The notes under the pieces: generated by a model
Told to the model about the DNA's origin: nothing
What the model saw: the letters and a program-made list of their open reading frames with translations, nothing else
Databases searched by the model: none
In this document: one piece after another, positions 1-12,897 of the stretch
How the letters are laid out: every line of letters starts with the position of its first letter
Position numbering within the stretch: position 1 is the first letter of the stretch
Assembly (NCBI GenBank): GCA_023213395.1
Contig: CM041465.1
Span: forward strand, 188,301,741-188,365,740
Source: Cycas panzhihuaensis
Lineage: Eukaryota; Cycadophyta
Length of the DNA: 64,000 nt
Direction: 5' to 3'
Program-made: the position numbers and the translations under genes

Positions 1-222
1 GAACACTAGTGGGGTTTCCTTACCTTCCCCAATGTCCAAATGCAGAAAGAACCAAAGGAAAAAAGAAAGAATTGCTTAAAATAAAGTTTAAAAATAATGT
101 AATAATAACAAGAGAGGTATGCATACCTTCTGTTAAGACATTTAGTTGCTCTGAAAAAGGGCAAAACTTATACAACAAATGGTTTACCCTTTCCTAAGGG
201 GCACTAGACATGCATGTAAGCG

Positions 223-223
<1 letters not shown>

Positions 224-261
<38 letters not shown>

Positions 262-275
262 ACATATATATATGC
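224..275. repeat. (AC)n microsatellite passing into (AT)n
   Basis: About 16 AC units run to 256, followed by a short TACACACATATATATAT tail. It is a simple-sequence repeat in otherwise unremarkable DNA. Confidence 0.95.
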
Positions 276-2241
276 TTATCGAAATGGAAAAAAAAAAGGG
301 AAATGATCTTATGCAAATATTCCTTGAATAAGCACCATATGCAATGTTAGTTTTACTTATTATACAAACAAAGTGTTCTAATGATTATGGGAAAGAGGGG
401 TAAAAGGAAGGAAGAAGGGTAGCCTTGAAATGGTGAACCATCAAAATGATATGTCTCCACGTACCCAAGAACTCAAGCAAGTAGATCAAGATAGAAGCCA
501 AGTTTCTCTAATGGTAAAAGAGCAACAAACTTTGTATACAAAAAAGTTGCAAAAGTTATAACTTTTGCAAGATTTACAAAAGCAAGACTAAAATGGTGTA
601 GATATCGAGGAGCTACTGCTAAAAACCAGATTTTGTGGAACTATGAAGGCTAGTTGTAGGTGTAGCAAGGTGTTGTCAATACTACAACCAATAAGGTTCC
701 CTACCCCAAGGATTTTCGGGTGGACAAGGGAGGTATTGGGAGAGAAAAAAGAGCAAAGAGTAGGGGGTTACCCTTGAGGAGATGGAAAAAGGGTATAGAA
801 CCCTGCCTAAAACTCCTTTCTCTCTTTGTTGGACTCTTTTCTCTCCACCTCTTTAAGTGGACACGAGGGAAACCTTAAGGTGCAAGGATATAAGCCAGAG
901 AAAGAGAAGGGTTGCCTTCCAATATAGACATATAAGAGGTAGTTTCATACAACAAACTAAAAAGTAAGTAAGAAAACTCTTATGTTTAAGAAATAGGATA
1001 ATGTGCAGGCCTGATACTTGGTAACAATAGATCTGAGGTAGATCTACCTCATGTGGTGGTTGGGAGGGAGGTTTCCCTCGGAAGATTGGCGAAGAACCCC
1101 TGTAATGGCACAAGGAGATAGCATAACCTATAAACAAACTTGATGCTTGTGCCTTAATGGAGTGCTTGTAGAGAAGATCTGTCCTAAAGCTCACTGCTGC
1201 ATACTTGTAACTCAGGGTTTTACCCTAAGGAAGAAGATGGTAGGAGTGGAGGATATGTATAGTAGGAGAAAACCTTCGTTTTATAAAATTTTCTTAGAGA
1301 TGAGGAGGAATGAGGTAAATTTTGGGTTTTTAAACCCAACCCTAGCCCAATGGGTGATTAGGGCTCACCCTGTGTAGGAAACAACCTAGTGCTATGTATC
1401 AATTTTACATTTAATGCCAAATTGGCTGTGGCCAGACAAAAAAATAAATTTGAATAGTCGCACCATGGTAAACTTTGTGGTACCGCAAAGTTTGTAGGAG
1501 TACTACAAAATTTGTAGTGGTGCACTCAAAACTAGGAGAAAATAAAAAGAGGAGCCCAAAAGACTCCCCAAAAAGGGGGGGCCCTAGACCTTGAAAGGGC
1601 AAACTAATGTATTGTTGAGGTGTAAAGGGGGTTTTAGGACCTAGAGGGACCATGATGAACAAGAAAAAGGTGGCAACAAGGCCTAAAAGAGAGACAAGTG
1701 GTGAACAAGGGTGACAACCTGGCCTAAACGGGTTGTTATGGGTTACATCATACTAAGGAGTGGTAAAGGATGGGCTAAGGAAGCCAAGAATGCTTGGAGA
1801 CGTTGTGGAGATATGGCAGAGGGTCATAAGATGCCATGTAATACATATCCTAAGTTGTCGTAGGCTAGAATATTATATGTAAACATGGATATGCAGGCAA
1901 TACAAATACAATGATCATGTAATCAATCAATTAACATGTAATGTGTATCTATAGACAATCCAATAGCATCCTGAAGCCAATGAAAGTGAGGATAGATGCA
2001 TACCTATACTTACCTGAGGTGAGTTGTCTATGTCCATTCCCAGTAGCCAAGAAACATGAGCAAAAACAAAGCCTTATAGCTTAAGATATCATAAAAAAGA
2101 TGAAGGGTGCTCCATAAAAAACTAAAAATAGGAGGCTATCCCCTTTCACTGGCTGGCTGTTGGTCATGTAGTGCCTCCATATGACTAGGGGCTGAGGCAT
2201 AAGGGGGCTGAGTGGATCTAAAAAGGTTATGCAATATAGTT
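276..2241. other. unassigned intergenic DNA
   Basis: This stretch has short open frames on both strands (113 codons at most, about 853-1194 minus). None has a recognisable motif and their residue mix looks like chance. Composition is a little richer in G than the following 10 kb. I recognise no LTR ends, RNA gene or promoter. It may be an old repeat too decayed to read. Confidence 0.5.
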
Positions 2242-2259
2242 AAATTCAAATTTGAATTT
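2242..2259. repeat. 18-bp perfect palindrome
   Basis: AAATTCAAATTTGAATTT equals its own reverse complement. In AT-rich DNA this can arise by chance, and no function is inferred. Confidence 0.6.
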
Positions 2260-2801
2260 GTAAAAAATATTAGCCCTTTTCAACTAAATTTGAAATCAGT
2301 TAACATTATAATATTTGTAAATATTAAAAACTAATCATAATCTAAAAGATTAGGGTTTTGAATATATTTTTTTGTGAGGTTTATAGGAGTAACCACCATT
2401 GAATTCTATCTCTATATCACCATCAATCTTTTATATCACCATCGATCTTATATTGTGGGTTATTTGACACTTTCTAGAGCTATTTTGATGTAGAATTTTC
2501 AATTTAAAGTTCAAAGTTTCCGTTAAATCTTCATCTTACTTCATTTTTTTAGCTTCTTTAAGCACATACATACAATTCTTGAGATTCCATGATATTTGTT
2601 GATGTAATATACCCCAAATAGGGAGGATAACATGTACCAAGGTGTTATTTTTGGCTCTAAATAACCCATTATGAGCTTCATTGTATGAGAGATAGTTATG
2701 TATGTTATACTTGAGTCACATCTATCTTTCAAAGTCATGTATTAATTTTTATTACTGGTTTTTTGGCCCATTGAGGCATATTTGAAGCCATAGAGCCTAT
2801 T

Positions 2802-2880
2802 ATTTTCACCAAACCTCTATTCAAGATAAATTTGATAAATTTAGGTATTATATCAATGTTAAAACTAATGATATAAATAT
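2802..2880 (+). pseudogene. copia RNase H C-terminus (Copia-2 remnant)
   Basis: Reading from 2802 gives I-F-T-K-P-L, then a basic stretch and L-G-I. This matches the end of Ty1/copia polyproteins (A-D-I-F-T-K-P-L ... L-G-V) that follows RNase H. The frame ends just before a polypurine tract and an LTR-like start, the expected order at a copia 3' end. Upstream (2260-2800) I can read only faint similarity, so the rest of the pol gene is lost or too decayed. Within 2412-2449 there is an imperfect double copy of TATATCACCATCRATCTT. Confidence 0.55.
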
Positions 2881-2881
2881 T

Positions 2882-2890
2882 AAGGGGGAG
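2882..2890 (+). other. polypurine tract of Copia-2
   Basis: AAGGGGGAG lies immediately before TGTCAGATTATTG. A purine run followed by TG at an LTR start is the classic copia plus-strand priming site. Confidence 0.65.
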
Positions 2891-3170
2891 TGTCAGATTA
2901 TTGTTCACATGTAGATGAAATAAAGTATATGAGTCATAGGAGTTACAAAGTCCTAAATGGACTTGTGACACGTGTTAGGGTAGTTACAAATTCATTTGTT
3001 GACTATTACTGATCTTGCTTGTATATTCATTTGTATTGTACTATGTGTTATTGAATTCAATAAATGGGTACTTAATAAATGTTGATTACTATGATGGTAG
3101 ACCAATTCAGCCTGATATCTATCTTCTGATGTGTTGATATTTGGTTTCATATTTCAATCATAAATTTACA
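2891..3170 (+). repeat. Copia-2 3' LTR (right end approximate)
   Basis: It starts TGTCAGATTATTG directly after the polypurine tract. It contains a polyadenylation-like AATAAA (TTCAATAAATGGG, about 3057) as expected for the R region. The right end is set at a CA dinucleotide near 3170 but no partner LTR exists in the window to prove it. Confidence 0.5.
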
Positions 3171-5191
3171 AGCTATACATTTTTTAAAATAAAATTAATT
3201 CAATTAAAGTTGGGATCTTTACAAAAAGTTTACCATGAATAGTTATGAAAACTCTTTGCTCTATTTATTCAATTGAACATATAAATTAAATAACCCACCC
3301 TTTTATAAATTTGCCTTATAAATCATTATGTCATTAAAAGATTTGATTTTTTTTAGCAAGCAATTTTAATGTATTTTCCTTCTTATTATTCGTTAAATAT
3401 TAAAAGATTTATGTCTTATCTTCAACAACTACTTTTTCTTCAATCATTGATTTATCCATTGATAAATTATAATTAATATATTCTAAAAAACTTCTTGATA
3501 CATATTATCATGAAACTAATGTTAATCCTCTAAAGGAAATTGGTTAGTTATTTTGGCTATGAAATTAATATAATTTACTAGTCAATTTTCTCACTAATTC
3601 TCAACTTTTATAGTGGAAATCTTATTCATTTTTATTAGATTAAACCAAGATTCATGTAGGCAATAGAACTAAATGTTGGGTTATTTGGGGTCCATCTTCC
3701 TAAATTTTACTAAATCATGGGTTAGGTTAATCTGCACATTTATCAGTAATGAATTATTTAATGTAGGGATCAAGGCAACTAATGACTATGGTCGACCAAT
3801 CCATATAATATCCTTAATTAACATTTATTAAGACTTAACCATTATTTATTTCTTAATGGATTTATCATTCTACCATGCATGTTACATAGAGCTAATCTTC
3901 ATTTTTATTTATTAATAAGTAATCTCAATAAACCAATGATGGAGCACTCAAGGCTTAAAAAATCATTATGATTAATATAACACTTATCATATATAAATTA
4001 CAATTTTACTACCAAATCTATACTCTAATTTAGTATAATATTACTTTCATTAATACAATACTAAATTGGAGAGCATTTTTAACCTCTTGTAACCCAACTA
4101 GTTGATTTACCAACTCTTTAGAAACTCTATCCTTAGTCAACCCTTTTCGGTTTAGAACTATCCACAAAATCATCTAAAAAAGAATGAGAATTGATCTCCT
4201 TCTCCTTCTCAAAGACCTATTCATAGAGAGAATGAATTTGGAAATTTTGGGATATCAATCTCAATTGCTACTGTGTTCCAATGGTGATAAGTTGGTTATT
4301 CCTAATAAGTTCACATTTATGTTAAGATAATCCAGTAGTGACATCCCAATGATCATGAGTGTCTATCATTCTCTTTCCTTGATTACTAGAATTCGATCTT
4401 CATATTTTAGTATTCCTTTCTTTCCTTAACATTTTCATTTATAAACATACGAGGTTAGTTGTTGCATAACTAATTTATTTTTATAAATCGAGTTTACATT
4501 AACTTGTTAGCTTATGTTGACTGAGAAATAAAACCAACTTATAATTGAACATTAAAATGCTAATTTATGAAAGGATTATCAATGTAGATTTACAAAGTGA
4601 ATAATAAGTCATCTTATAAAATGACTTTTTATTTTCTTAGCCAACAATACCAACATATTACTAAATGACCACCATTCTTAAAATATCATGCTTGAAAATA
4701 ATTTACTAGCAAAAGAAGGCTAACAGGTTTTATCCCTTTAAAACCCATGTTAGAGGAGTTTATAACTACAAAATATCAATCTCTTCCATAACCTTTTTAA
4801 TTTGATTTATTCACATGAATAAAATATACCTAAGTAGAAGAATAATAACAATTACACCAAGAGATGTGATCGCTTTAAATAGAAAGTTTGGTTAAGTAGA
4901 GAATCTACATCACAATTTGTATTTCTTCCAAGGGATGTTCTGAACCATTCCACACAAATTTCTTATATAGAAACATAATGGAACATATTCACTTACCATC
5001 CATAAAACCTAATTCAAATAATTTATGACTAGACATAAGGAACCATATACACTCTTTTGCATATTAACATCAAAAAATAGAAATTAGGCTACAATAATTG
5101 CAATAATCATAGTGAAACATAAATTCATATAAATATTTATAAATACTAGAAACCAAATCATGTTTAGCTAGGAATTCATTAAATTCTATAG
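3171..5191. other. AT-rich DNA, nothing recognised
   Basis: About 2 kb of roughly 70-75% AT sequence. There are no motif-bearing frames on either strand, no LTR ends or primer sites, and no tandem repeats. It is probably decayed repeat. Confidence 0.5.
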
Positions 5192-5554
5192 TGTTAACTA
5201 GTTTTTGGCTCCCCTAAAGTGTTAAAAGTATAAGTTATAATGTTAATTTTGTGATGCTAACTTTGTAATGTTAAGTTATAATTAATGCATGTTTTACCAT
5301 TAAGCATTGTACATTTTATTAAACATTGTACAATTATTTTAAAATTGTTTTCTAATATTTTTCTTTCCTTTTGTGTATATCCACATGCATAGGAGATGTG
5401 TGTGTTCATCCCTTTAAATTGAGAAATGATCTCTTCTTGTGTTTTTCTCACCTTGTATATTTGTGATCTTAAAAAGTATTAATGAATACAAGCTTTTTTT
5501 CCTATATTATTCTCATTATTTTGTTTTGGTTATGTCTTCATATTATCTTTGATA
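5192..5554 (+). repeat. candidate 5' LTR of Copia-3
   Basis: The right edge is fixed by the adjoining primer site at 5555. The block has an LTR-like layout: a TGTT-rich left end, a C/T-rich stretch (CTCTTCTTGTGTTTTTCTC, about 5430), then AATGAATACAAG and a T-rich end. The left boundary (TGTTAACTAG at 5192, or TGTTAAAAG at 5220) is a guess, because the 3' partner LTR is not in the window. Confidence 0.45.
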
Positions 5555-5566
5555 TGATATAAGAGC
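5555..5566 (+). other. primer-binding site of Copia-3 (decayed)
   Basis: TGATATAAGAGC differs from the common plant copia primer site TGGTATCAGAGC at two positions. The following CTATTGGAGACTTGG resembles a copia leader start. This gives a plus-strand element whose body lies to the right. Confidence 0.55.
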
Positions 5567-6213
5567 TATTGGAGACTTGGAAAAAGGTGAATGTAGGTGA
5601 AGGGAGGAAGAAGTAATAACTACTAGGCTAAGGAAGAAGTTAAAGATTAGCCATTATCTTGAGATGATTCATTTCATAAAAGAAAAAGATAAAAAAATAG
5701 CACTCTATTGAATGGAAATTTTCTCCTTGATCCCATCTCTGTCTTCAATGTTTTCTAATTTATTTTCTTTGTATAATGAGTAAAAATCATTCTTATAATA
5801 TTTATAAATAATTTATAGATAATTTTAAACTTAAAAACTACTTGAATCTGTCTAAGTTTGCTTAGAATCTCTCTATTGGGCTCCAATGCTACTTGTTAGA
5901 AAATGAGTAAAAAACAAGCTTTTTTGAAATGGTTTTTTTCAACTAAATAATAAAATCTCCTTAAGGGATCAACAATCTACCATGCAGTAGTTTTGGGGTT
6001 ACTTCATAGTGTTTGGGCATGCTCCTTGGCCACTAAATGCCAATGTATGGCGGCTACCCAATGGAACATTCTAAACTTTCAATCTAACATTTTTTATTTC
6101 CACTATTTTATAACCTAAAGTCTTCAATTTTATTTTAATTAGTATATTGTAAGAAAATTTTATTGCTTAAGTGAAGAATTTAATCAACTTTAGTTTTTTA
6201 ATTTTTTAATTTT
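5567..6213 (+). other. Copia-3 leader, first part
   Basis: Non-coding, purine-rich leader following the primer site. It is interrupted at 6213 by Copia-1 and by inference continues at 12291-12897 ahead of the gag frame. Confidence 0.4.
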
Positions 6214-6522
6214 TATAAAGAACATTGAAAACATATATGTATTTCGAATTATACGATCTTGATCATACACAACAAGTAATAATATAATATTTACGTGGGA
6301 AACCTTTTTAGGAAAAAACCCATAATAAAATATTATTAGATCATATTAATAACTGTTGGATGATTTTATAATGGATTTTGGGATTATTTATAATCCCATA
6401 AACAATACATCTAACCCCATTGGTTGTGAACCTCTGTAATTTTCGTACCTTTTGGCTTAATAATAACTAAACCACATTTAACATTAATTAAGTGGCTTTA
6501 GCACTTAAGTACCATCCTAATA
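6214..6522 (-). repeat. Copia-1 3' LTR
   Basis: It aligns with 11981-12290 throughout, sharing for example TATAAAG at the left edge, the block ATTTATAATC and CACCTTTTGGCTTAA-like sequence near the right. On the minus strand it begins TATTAGGATGG, read as TGTTAGGATGG with one G-to-A change, right after the polypurine tract. It holds about 22 bp (GTGGCTTTAGCACTTAAGTA region) that the other LTR lacks. Confidence 0.85.
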
Positions 6523-6533
6523 TCCCCCCTTAA
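6523..6533 (-). other. polypurine tract of Copia-1
   Basis: Plus-strand TCCCCCCTTAA reads TTAAGGGGGGA on the minus strand and abuts the 3' LTR, as expected for plus-strand DNA priming. Confidence 0.75.
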
Positions 6534-6569
6534 TGTAAATGTAGGGATTTAATTTGTAGTTTGAAACTA

Positions 6570-9500
6570 TCACTAACAAAGGTTGAAATTATCTTTATTC
6601 ATACATTTCCCCTCAAGAATAACTTCTTTGAGTCTTAATCTAGTACAAATCTTAGTGAATTGATCTTCAGTAAGTGCTTTTGTAAACGCGTATGCAAGCT
6701 ACTTCTCACTTAGGCAATAGACATCCTACAACTTTCTTACTTTGATTTATTAATGTATGTAGTGGTGTTAAATTTCAATATGCTTTATATGTGTGTGAAA
6801 CTCTAGATTCTTTGATAGACGAATAATATAGACTGAAATAATCAGGGTGTCACAAGATATTCCAAGGACATCTAAAAGTCTTTGAAAGACAGTATGGTAC
6901 CAACTGTGAGCCCCTGATACTCTACCTCTATAAAAGATAAAGCCACTATTTACTACTTTTTCGATTGCCACAACATAAATCTATTGCTAATACCAAACAC
7001 ATATCTAGCAATGGATTTTTGATTATTAGAGTCTTCTCCCTAATTTATATTAGTGTAGCCATGTAGCTTTACATTTCTTTCACGAAGGTACTCTAGACTA
7101 AGATTAAGAGTTCCCTTCAAATATCTTAGAATTCACTTTGCTATAACCTAATATAGCTCATGTGGATTTTGCATATAATAAGATACTAGCTTGATAATAA
7201 AAATAATATATAGCCTAGTATGAGCAAGATAGATGGGACTCCCTACTAATTATCCTTGCAATGTTGCATCTATAATATGCTTATCTATATCTTTAGTGAG
7301 TTTTGTGCCGTTAGCACATGGTGTGGAAATAAGTTTAGAATCCTTCATTATAAACCTCACAAGTAAGTTCTTTATGTACTTTATTTGTGATACCATGCTG
7401 TGATCCTCCATCTATTGTACTTCGATTCTCAAGAAGTAATTCAACATACTTAAGTCTATCATATTAAAAATTTTCTATAGGTTGGATTTAACATGTATAA
7501 TCACCTTATGATAATTACTTGTCAAGATGAAATCATCAACGTACAACATAATTATTATAGTCGTATTTACAATCCTCTTAATATAGATTATGATCTAACT
7601 CTATAGTTATAAATTCATCTTCCTTTAGCTTTACATCGATCTTTACATACCATGCCCTTGGTGCATGCTTTAGACCATAGAGTGATCTCTTTAACCAAAA
7701 TATAAACTCTTCTTATCTTTTCTTGGTGAACCTTAAGAGATTATACCATATAAAATTTATCTTTTAAGTCTCCATTAAGAAATGTGAACTTTATATCTAT
7801 CTGATGTAACTCTTATCTATATCTACCTATAACTAAAAGGATAAACTAGACCATCGTTATTTTTTAGACTGGTGTAAATGTCTCTTCATAATCAATCCCT
7901 TCCTTTTGTTTGAATCTCAACGTAACAAGTTGAGCTTTATGTTTTCCCATCTCATCGTTAGAGTAGAACCTTATTTTATATACCTACTTACATCCAACAA
8001 GATTTTTCTTTGGAGGTAATGGGACTAAATCCTATGTTTTTTTCTTCATAAGAGAACCATATTCTTCCTCCATCGTAACTCTCTACTTAGGATTCTCCTT
8101 TACTTTAGTATAAGAATCAAAGTCATGGGAGTCTATGGTATTAACAATTAGAGCTTGATTGGCATGTTGACTCATTGTATATCATCCTTCTGTTAGATCT
8201 TGCAATGTCACACCCTACTCTTCAATAATCTTTTTAGCCCATCCAAGCATTAAGACATTCGATGTCTCATATACCTCTTCTTATAATGACTCTTCATTAT
8301 CTGTATTACTTAGTCCATCTTCCCTTTATTCTATAGGTTCTTTAGTTGGTTGAATTGGGTTCACATTCTTAAAAGTTAACTCCTGCAAAATTGAACCTAA
8401 TAAAAATGATAATAATGGTGGATAAAAGACTTCTTCAGATGGTTATCATTTAATATGATATATTAATGACTCAGTAAACTCTATATCCTGACTAACAAGA
8501 AGTTTCATTTTAATTGGATCTCATAATTTATAATCTTTTCTTGTATCACTGTACCCCACAAGGATACACTTCTCACTCTTGTGTTCCAACTTATTTTATT
8601 TTTCTTTTGGGATATATGCATATGCTATGTATCTAAAAACTTTTAAATGGTGAAAAACAAGCTTTCAATTGGTCCATTTTTCTTTATGGGTTATGTCAAA
8701 AACTACTAGAGTCTGCACTTGGTTCAAAATATACACTACAATTTCAATAGTTTTTACTCAAAACATGAATGGTAATTTTTTTGCATGTAGCATGTATTTT
8801 ACCATCTCCATCGTGGTATAATTTTTTCTTTTAATGACACTATTTTACTGTGGCATATACATGACTATAAATTCTTGTCTTATACCATGCTTCAGACAGA
8901 ACTAATTAAAGGTATTATTATTGTATTCTTTTCCATTATTACTCCTCAATTTTTTTTTTTTTTTTTTATCATTTTCATTTTCAACCTATACTTTCCATTT
9001 ATGAAAGCGATTAAATACTTCAGACTTATTCTTAAAAATGTACATCTAAGATTTTCTAGTATAATCATCTATAAACACTAAGGCATATCAAGCTTATAAT
9101 ATTAAAGGGTTGGATAATAGCCCCATCATATCTGAATATACTAGCTCCAACTTCTCCTTGGCTCTCTAGGAATAGTCCTAAGTGAAAGGACATTTATGAT
9201 GCTTTTCATATATACCCTTCATAAATACCGATTGAACACGAAACATTTGGTAGACTTTGTGCCATATTTAATTTGTTCATTAATAACATGTATTTGAAGT
9301 CAAGGTGACCTGGACATTCATGCCACAACTTACTTATATCATTTGCACCAACAACAAAGGCACATGATTTATTTTACTTTTGAAACTTCTCAAACACCCA
9401 TAAGTCATCTTTAACCTTCCCAATAATGATGATAGAAAGTTTTACTTTAGATCCTTAATTAAGCATCTATCTTTATAAAATGCAATCTTCATACCTTGTT

Positions 9501-10590
9501 TACATATTTCTTGAGTAGATAAAAGAGTTTTGAATATATTAAGGGCATAATATACCTTATCAAAGTGACCACCTACAATTGAGGATATTCCAATGCCTTT
9601 TATAGGAATTAATCTTGTATATCTAAGAATGATATTTTTATCATTGGTCATAGAATCCCATGCCATAAAGTTCTCCTTACAGAAAGAGATGTGCCTCTAC
9701 CCACCAGAGTCAAGGATTTAAGAGTTCTTATATTTGACTGATATAGTAGGTAAGATCAAGACCTCTATGTAATGAACAATAATTCTCTTTCCTTTATCAT
9801 CTTGGCTTGCTTTTTGTTGGTCTCTCCTTTTAAACTAATATTTTTTTTCCTTATGGCCTTCTCTTTTGTAGTAATTACACTTTCCTATAAATTTCTTTTT
9901 CTTCTTCTCTTGAGATATTTCTCTGGGCTTCTATGGATTCTTTCCTCTCTGATCACCATTCTTCATTTGCATCTTCATGACTAAGGCTTGATTGGACTCT
10001 AAAATTTTGAGTATGCCATAATATTTTAGCTTGGCAACTTTTACTAGGAAGAGATTTTTTAGTATTTTCAAATATCTCACTTTCTATAATGTCATCTTTG
10101 GCTTAGATAGTTTGAAAGGTACTAAAGACGGTAGTTTTAATGCAATTATTGCAAATAATAGCTCTTTGTCAACTAAACCTGGCTTAATCTCTTCTAGTTG
10201 CTTGTTCTTCAAATTTGTTATTTTATTTAGGTAGGCACCTATGCTGTTTTTATCTTTAATAGCAATATTTAATAGCTCCATCATTAATGCAACCTGATGA
10301 TTTGATTTCTTTTATTTAAAAATCTCATTTAATTTTGCCTAGATTTCATGTAACATTTTAAGGTTATGTATAAGTGCTCTCTAATTTAGAGCTAATAATA
10401 ACTTCAACAACCCTACAATAGTGAATAGCCTCTCCTCAAGCTTTTCTTTCTCCTTTTTATTTACAAGAATAGAAGAAGCCTTCTCTTTTGTAATTTTCCA
10501 TAATTGATTCACCATTAAGACAAGATCTATATTTGCCTTCTATTCACTAAAGTTATTATCATTAAAATTTAATTATAGCAATTTCTCCAT
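6570..10590 (-). pseudogene. Copia-1 gag-pol polyprotein, decayed
   Basis: The frame is read right to left. A gag ATG at 10590 starts M-E-K-L-L and is followed by an S-E-W-K-type UBN2 gag, clear at 10084-10284. A CCHC knuckle near 9870 has one Cys changed to Tyr (C-N-Y-Y-K-R-E-G-H). The protease motif I-L-D-S-G-G lies near 9700. The GAG-pre-integrase domain L-W-H...G-H-L...C (9170-9330) is followed by the integrase core (about 8950-9145, with L-V-Y-S-D and F-I-D-D-Y-T-R-K). RT shows S-L-Y-G-L-K-H-A-P-R-A-W-Y (near 7660) and Y-V-D-D (near 7550). RNase H ends K-H-I-E-I then F-T-K-A-L (6610-6970). Stops are mostly TAA/TAG at expected Gln or Trp codons. The product was the usual capsid, protease, integrase and RT set; this copy cannot make it. 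Confidence 0.85.
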
Positions 10591-11968
10591 TATGTATATG
10601 GCATAAAAATGAGCTAATGACAATTAATAATCTTTAGATAGAAGAAGAAAGTAAACTAGAACCTCTTACACATAGCCATACCTAAATTTAACATGTTTGA
10701 GCAATGATCCATAACCTTTGTTTGCCAAATATTATCGTCTCAATAGTTAGATTTAGCAACATGTGTGCTCCACACACTTCAATATTGTTTTATTATGGAC
10801 TTAAGGATATGTGTACTATACCCAATAATATCCAGATACTAAAAATTCCTTACAAGATAATAATTTTATAGCAAGAATATAGACAAGCTATATATATCAG
10901 CCTTTAGAAGAGAAGTCTTAAAATTTCATATAACATAAAACCACTAAATTTCACTTAAAAATGATGAAATTGATCTAAAAAACATCAAACATATAGTATG
11001 CAATTATATATTCCTTTTTTAAAAAACTTCTAAGATAAAATATTCCTCATAAAAGGGGTGATTACTTATATAATCATGTATGCCTTTTTTATTACTCCAT
11101 GTGCCTTTTGATAAATATAAAAAGGTAGAAATAAAATATATAAATTATATATTAAGGTCTTAACCTTAATACAAAGTATTAACTCATCTTCAAATATATT
11201 TAGTGGTGCTAATATAATATGAGTGACTTCCACAAGATGATGACTATATTTACGAGTAAGTATGACCCTCGTACAGTTCCAACGAGCTCTCACCTTACTT
11301 ACGAGCCTATTATGGCTAGAAGAGGGATGCACATTCTTCATTCATATATCAACACACATAAATCCAACCTATTACAAGTATGTGACTGCTTAAATAAGTG
11401 GGGATAACATCTCCAAGATGTTTGTTGATATAAAACTAGACCAACACCCTCTATAGTTATCAAAATGAGTTCTACAATCTTCAAACACTGCCCAACATCC
11501 TAGTATAAGCAAAAAACTTCCTTAATTGGATTCAATCATACATACACATAGTGTCTAATCCTTTTTGATGACTCAATATTAGATTTGACACCTAATTATG
11601 TCAAATGTCCTCTAAATAGTGCCTAATGTACTCAAATCATACCCAACGTAACCTAACACTATTAGATCACCTTCAAATTGAGCCCAACTGGTCTATGGTG
11701 TGCCCAATACACCTAACCAACTTTGAATAGCTCCAACATAAGCCAACATGATCTGATGTATGCCCAATATTGATTTTTGGCCTAAAATAGTAAGAAAATC
11801 TTATTGATAGGTGAAATCCACCTTCTCAATCACTATTGCACCATTATGTCACTCTATTGGTTGTTGGAGAGGATTAAAATCATTAGAACAAGGCTCTACC
11901 AATGTTAATAGGCAACCTTTGATCTTATCATGTTTGCTCAACCTTGCTTTATCAATGTACTCCATTCA
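10591..11968 (-). other. Copia-1 untranslated leader
   Basis: About 1.4 kb lies between the primer site and gag. The part 11540-11770 has loose CCCAA/CCTAA-rich repetition (GCCCAACTGG, GTGCCCAATACACC, ATGCCCAATATTG) but no frame with motifs. No promoter signal is claimed. Confidence 0.6.
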
Positions 11969-11980
11969 ACTCTAATACCA
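11968..11980 (-). other. primer-binding site of Copia-1
   Basis: Plus-strand CAACTCTAATACCA reads TGGTATTAGAG on the minus strand, one C-to-T change from TGGTATCAGAG. It lies directly beside the 5' LTR, fixing the LTR edge at 11981 and the element's orientation. Confidence 0.8.
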
Positions 11981-12290
11981 TATAAAGAAAAATAAAAACA
12001 TGCATGTATTTTAAACTATAGGATCTTAATTTTACATAATATGCAATAATAAAGAGCACATGTACATAGTACACAATATTTACATGGAAAACCCTTTCAA
12101 AAAAAGACCCACCATAGAAGATCATTGGATCACGTTGATAATCACTGGATGCTTTTACGATGGAATTTGAGATTATTTATAATCTTCCAAATAATACGTC
12201 CAACCCCATTGGCTGTAACCCTCCATAATATTTGCACCTTTTGGCTTAACAATAACTAAACCACATTTAATAGTAATTGCCATGTTAATA
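11981..12290 (-). repeat. Copia-1 5' LTR
   Basis: It is the partner of 6214-6522 and shares the edges and internal blocks. On the minus strand it starts TATTAACATGG (expected TGTT...). By-eye identity between the two LTRs is only about three quarters, so the insertion is old. Confidence 0.85.
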
Positions 12291-12897
12291 TTTTTAGGTC
12301 CATTCAAGATCATTCTCAAGTTAGCCCTTGATCATATGAAAAAAAAAAGAGGAGTTAGAGGTATTATTTCAATATTGAAGCTCTGATTTTAATTCCATAA
12401 AATGCTCATTTACATATTTTTTCATGTCCTATTTATTTATATTGGTTGTACGAGAAAATTCTAAGTGTAAAATTAGTTTTTACCTATTTTTATACCTTTT
12501 TTAAAGGGTTTTTAACCTTATTTTAGAGTGTGGAAACTTGCATGGTGATACTAAAAGATCATAGTAGTATCATTAATAAAGCATTAGCTTTTTGTGGTAT
12601 TGAAAGGCCATTCTAAACCTTCTTTGGCATTCTTTTTATGGTTTGCATGTATCTTTTTATATTTTTTTTTATATGTTGCTTAGTTTAATTACTTTATTTC
12701 ATTTTATTTTTGAAGCATTGTTTATTTAATTATGTTTGGCATATATATGTATCTCTGTTAATTAGTTAGCATCCATTTATTTATCTTATTTACTTTATTT
12801 TATCATTACAAGTAATTGCACTTTATTTTTTAAGTCAAATTTTAAACACTTTCATTGGTTTTGTTCATAGTTATTTTTTAGATCAATTATTGATAAG
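12291..12897 (+). other. Copia-3 leader, second part
   Basis: Non-coding AT-rich DNA between Copia-1 and the gag start of Copia-3. By inference it joins the leader broken at 6213. There are no motifs other than an A10 run near 12342. Confidence 0.4.

Larger units (their letters stand above)
6214..12290 (-). mobile_element. Copia-1, nearly complete Ty1/copia element
   Basis: Two homologous, diverged direct LTRs (6214-6522 and 11981-12290) bracket a minus-strand primer site, a leader, one decayed gag-pol frame and a polypurine tract in the correct order for transcription right to left. The body is 6.08 kb, a normal copia size. Flanks ATTTT (6209-6213) and TTTTT (12291-12295) may be a decayed 5-bp target duplication, but the sequence is low in complexity. 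Stops occur throughout the reading frame, so the copy is dead. It sits inside the leader of plus-strand Copia-3. Confidence 0.85.

Noticed and set aside
224-275. Short-period repeats considered as a CRISPR array or telomere-like tract
   Set aside because: The unit is a dinucleotide with no spacers. No CRISPR-like repeat-spacer pattern and no TTTAGGG tract was seen in the window.
853-1662. Frames of 76-113 codons on both strands
   Set aside because: No motifs, no alignment to a known family, and chance length for this composition.
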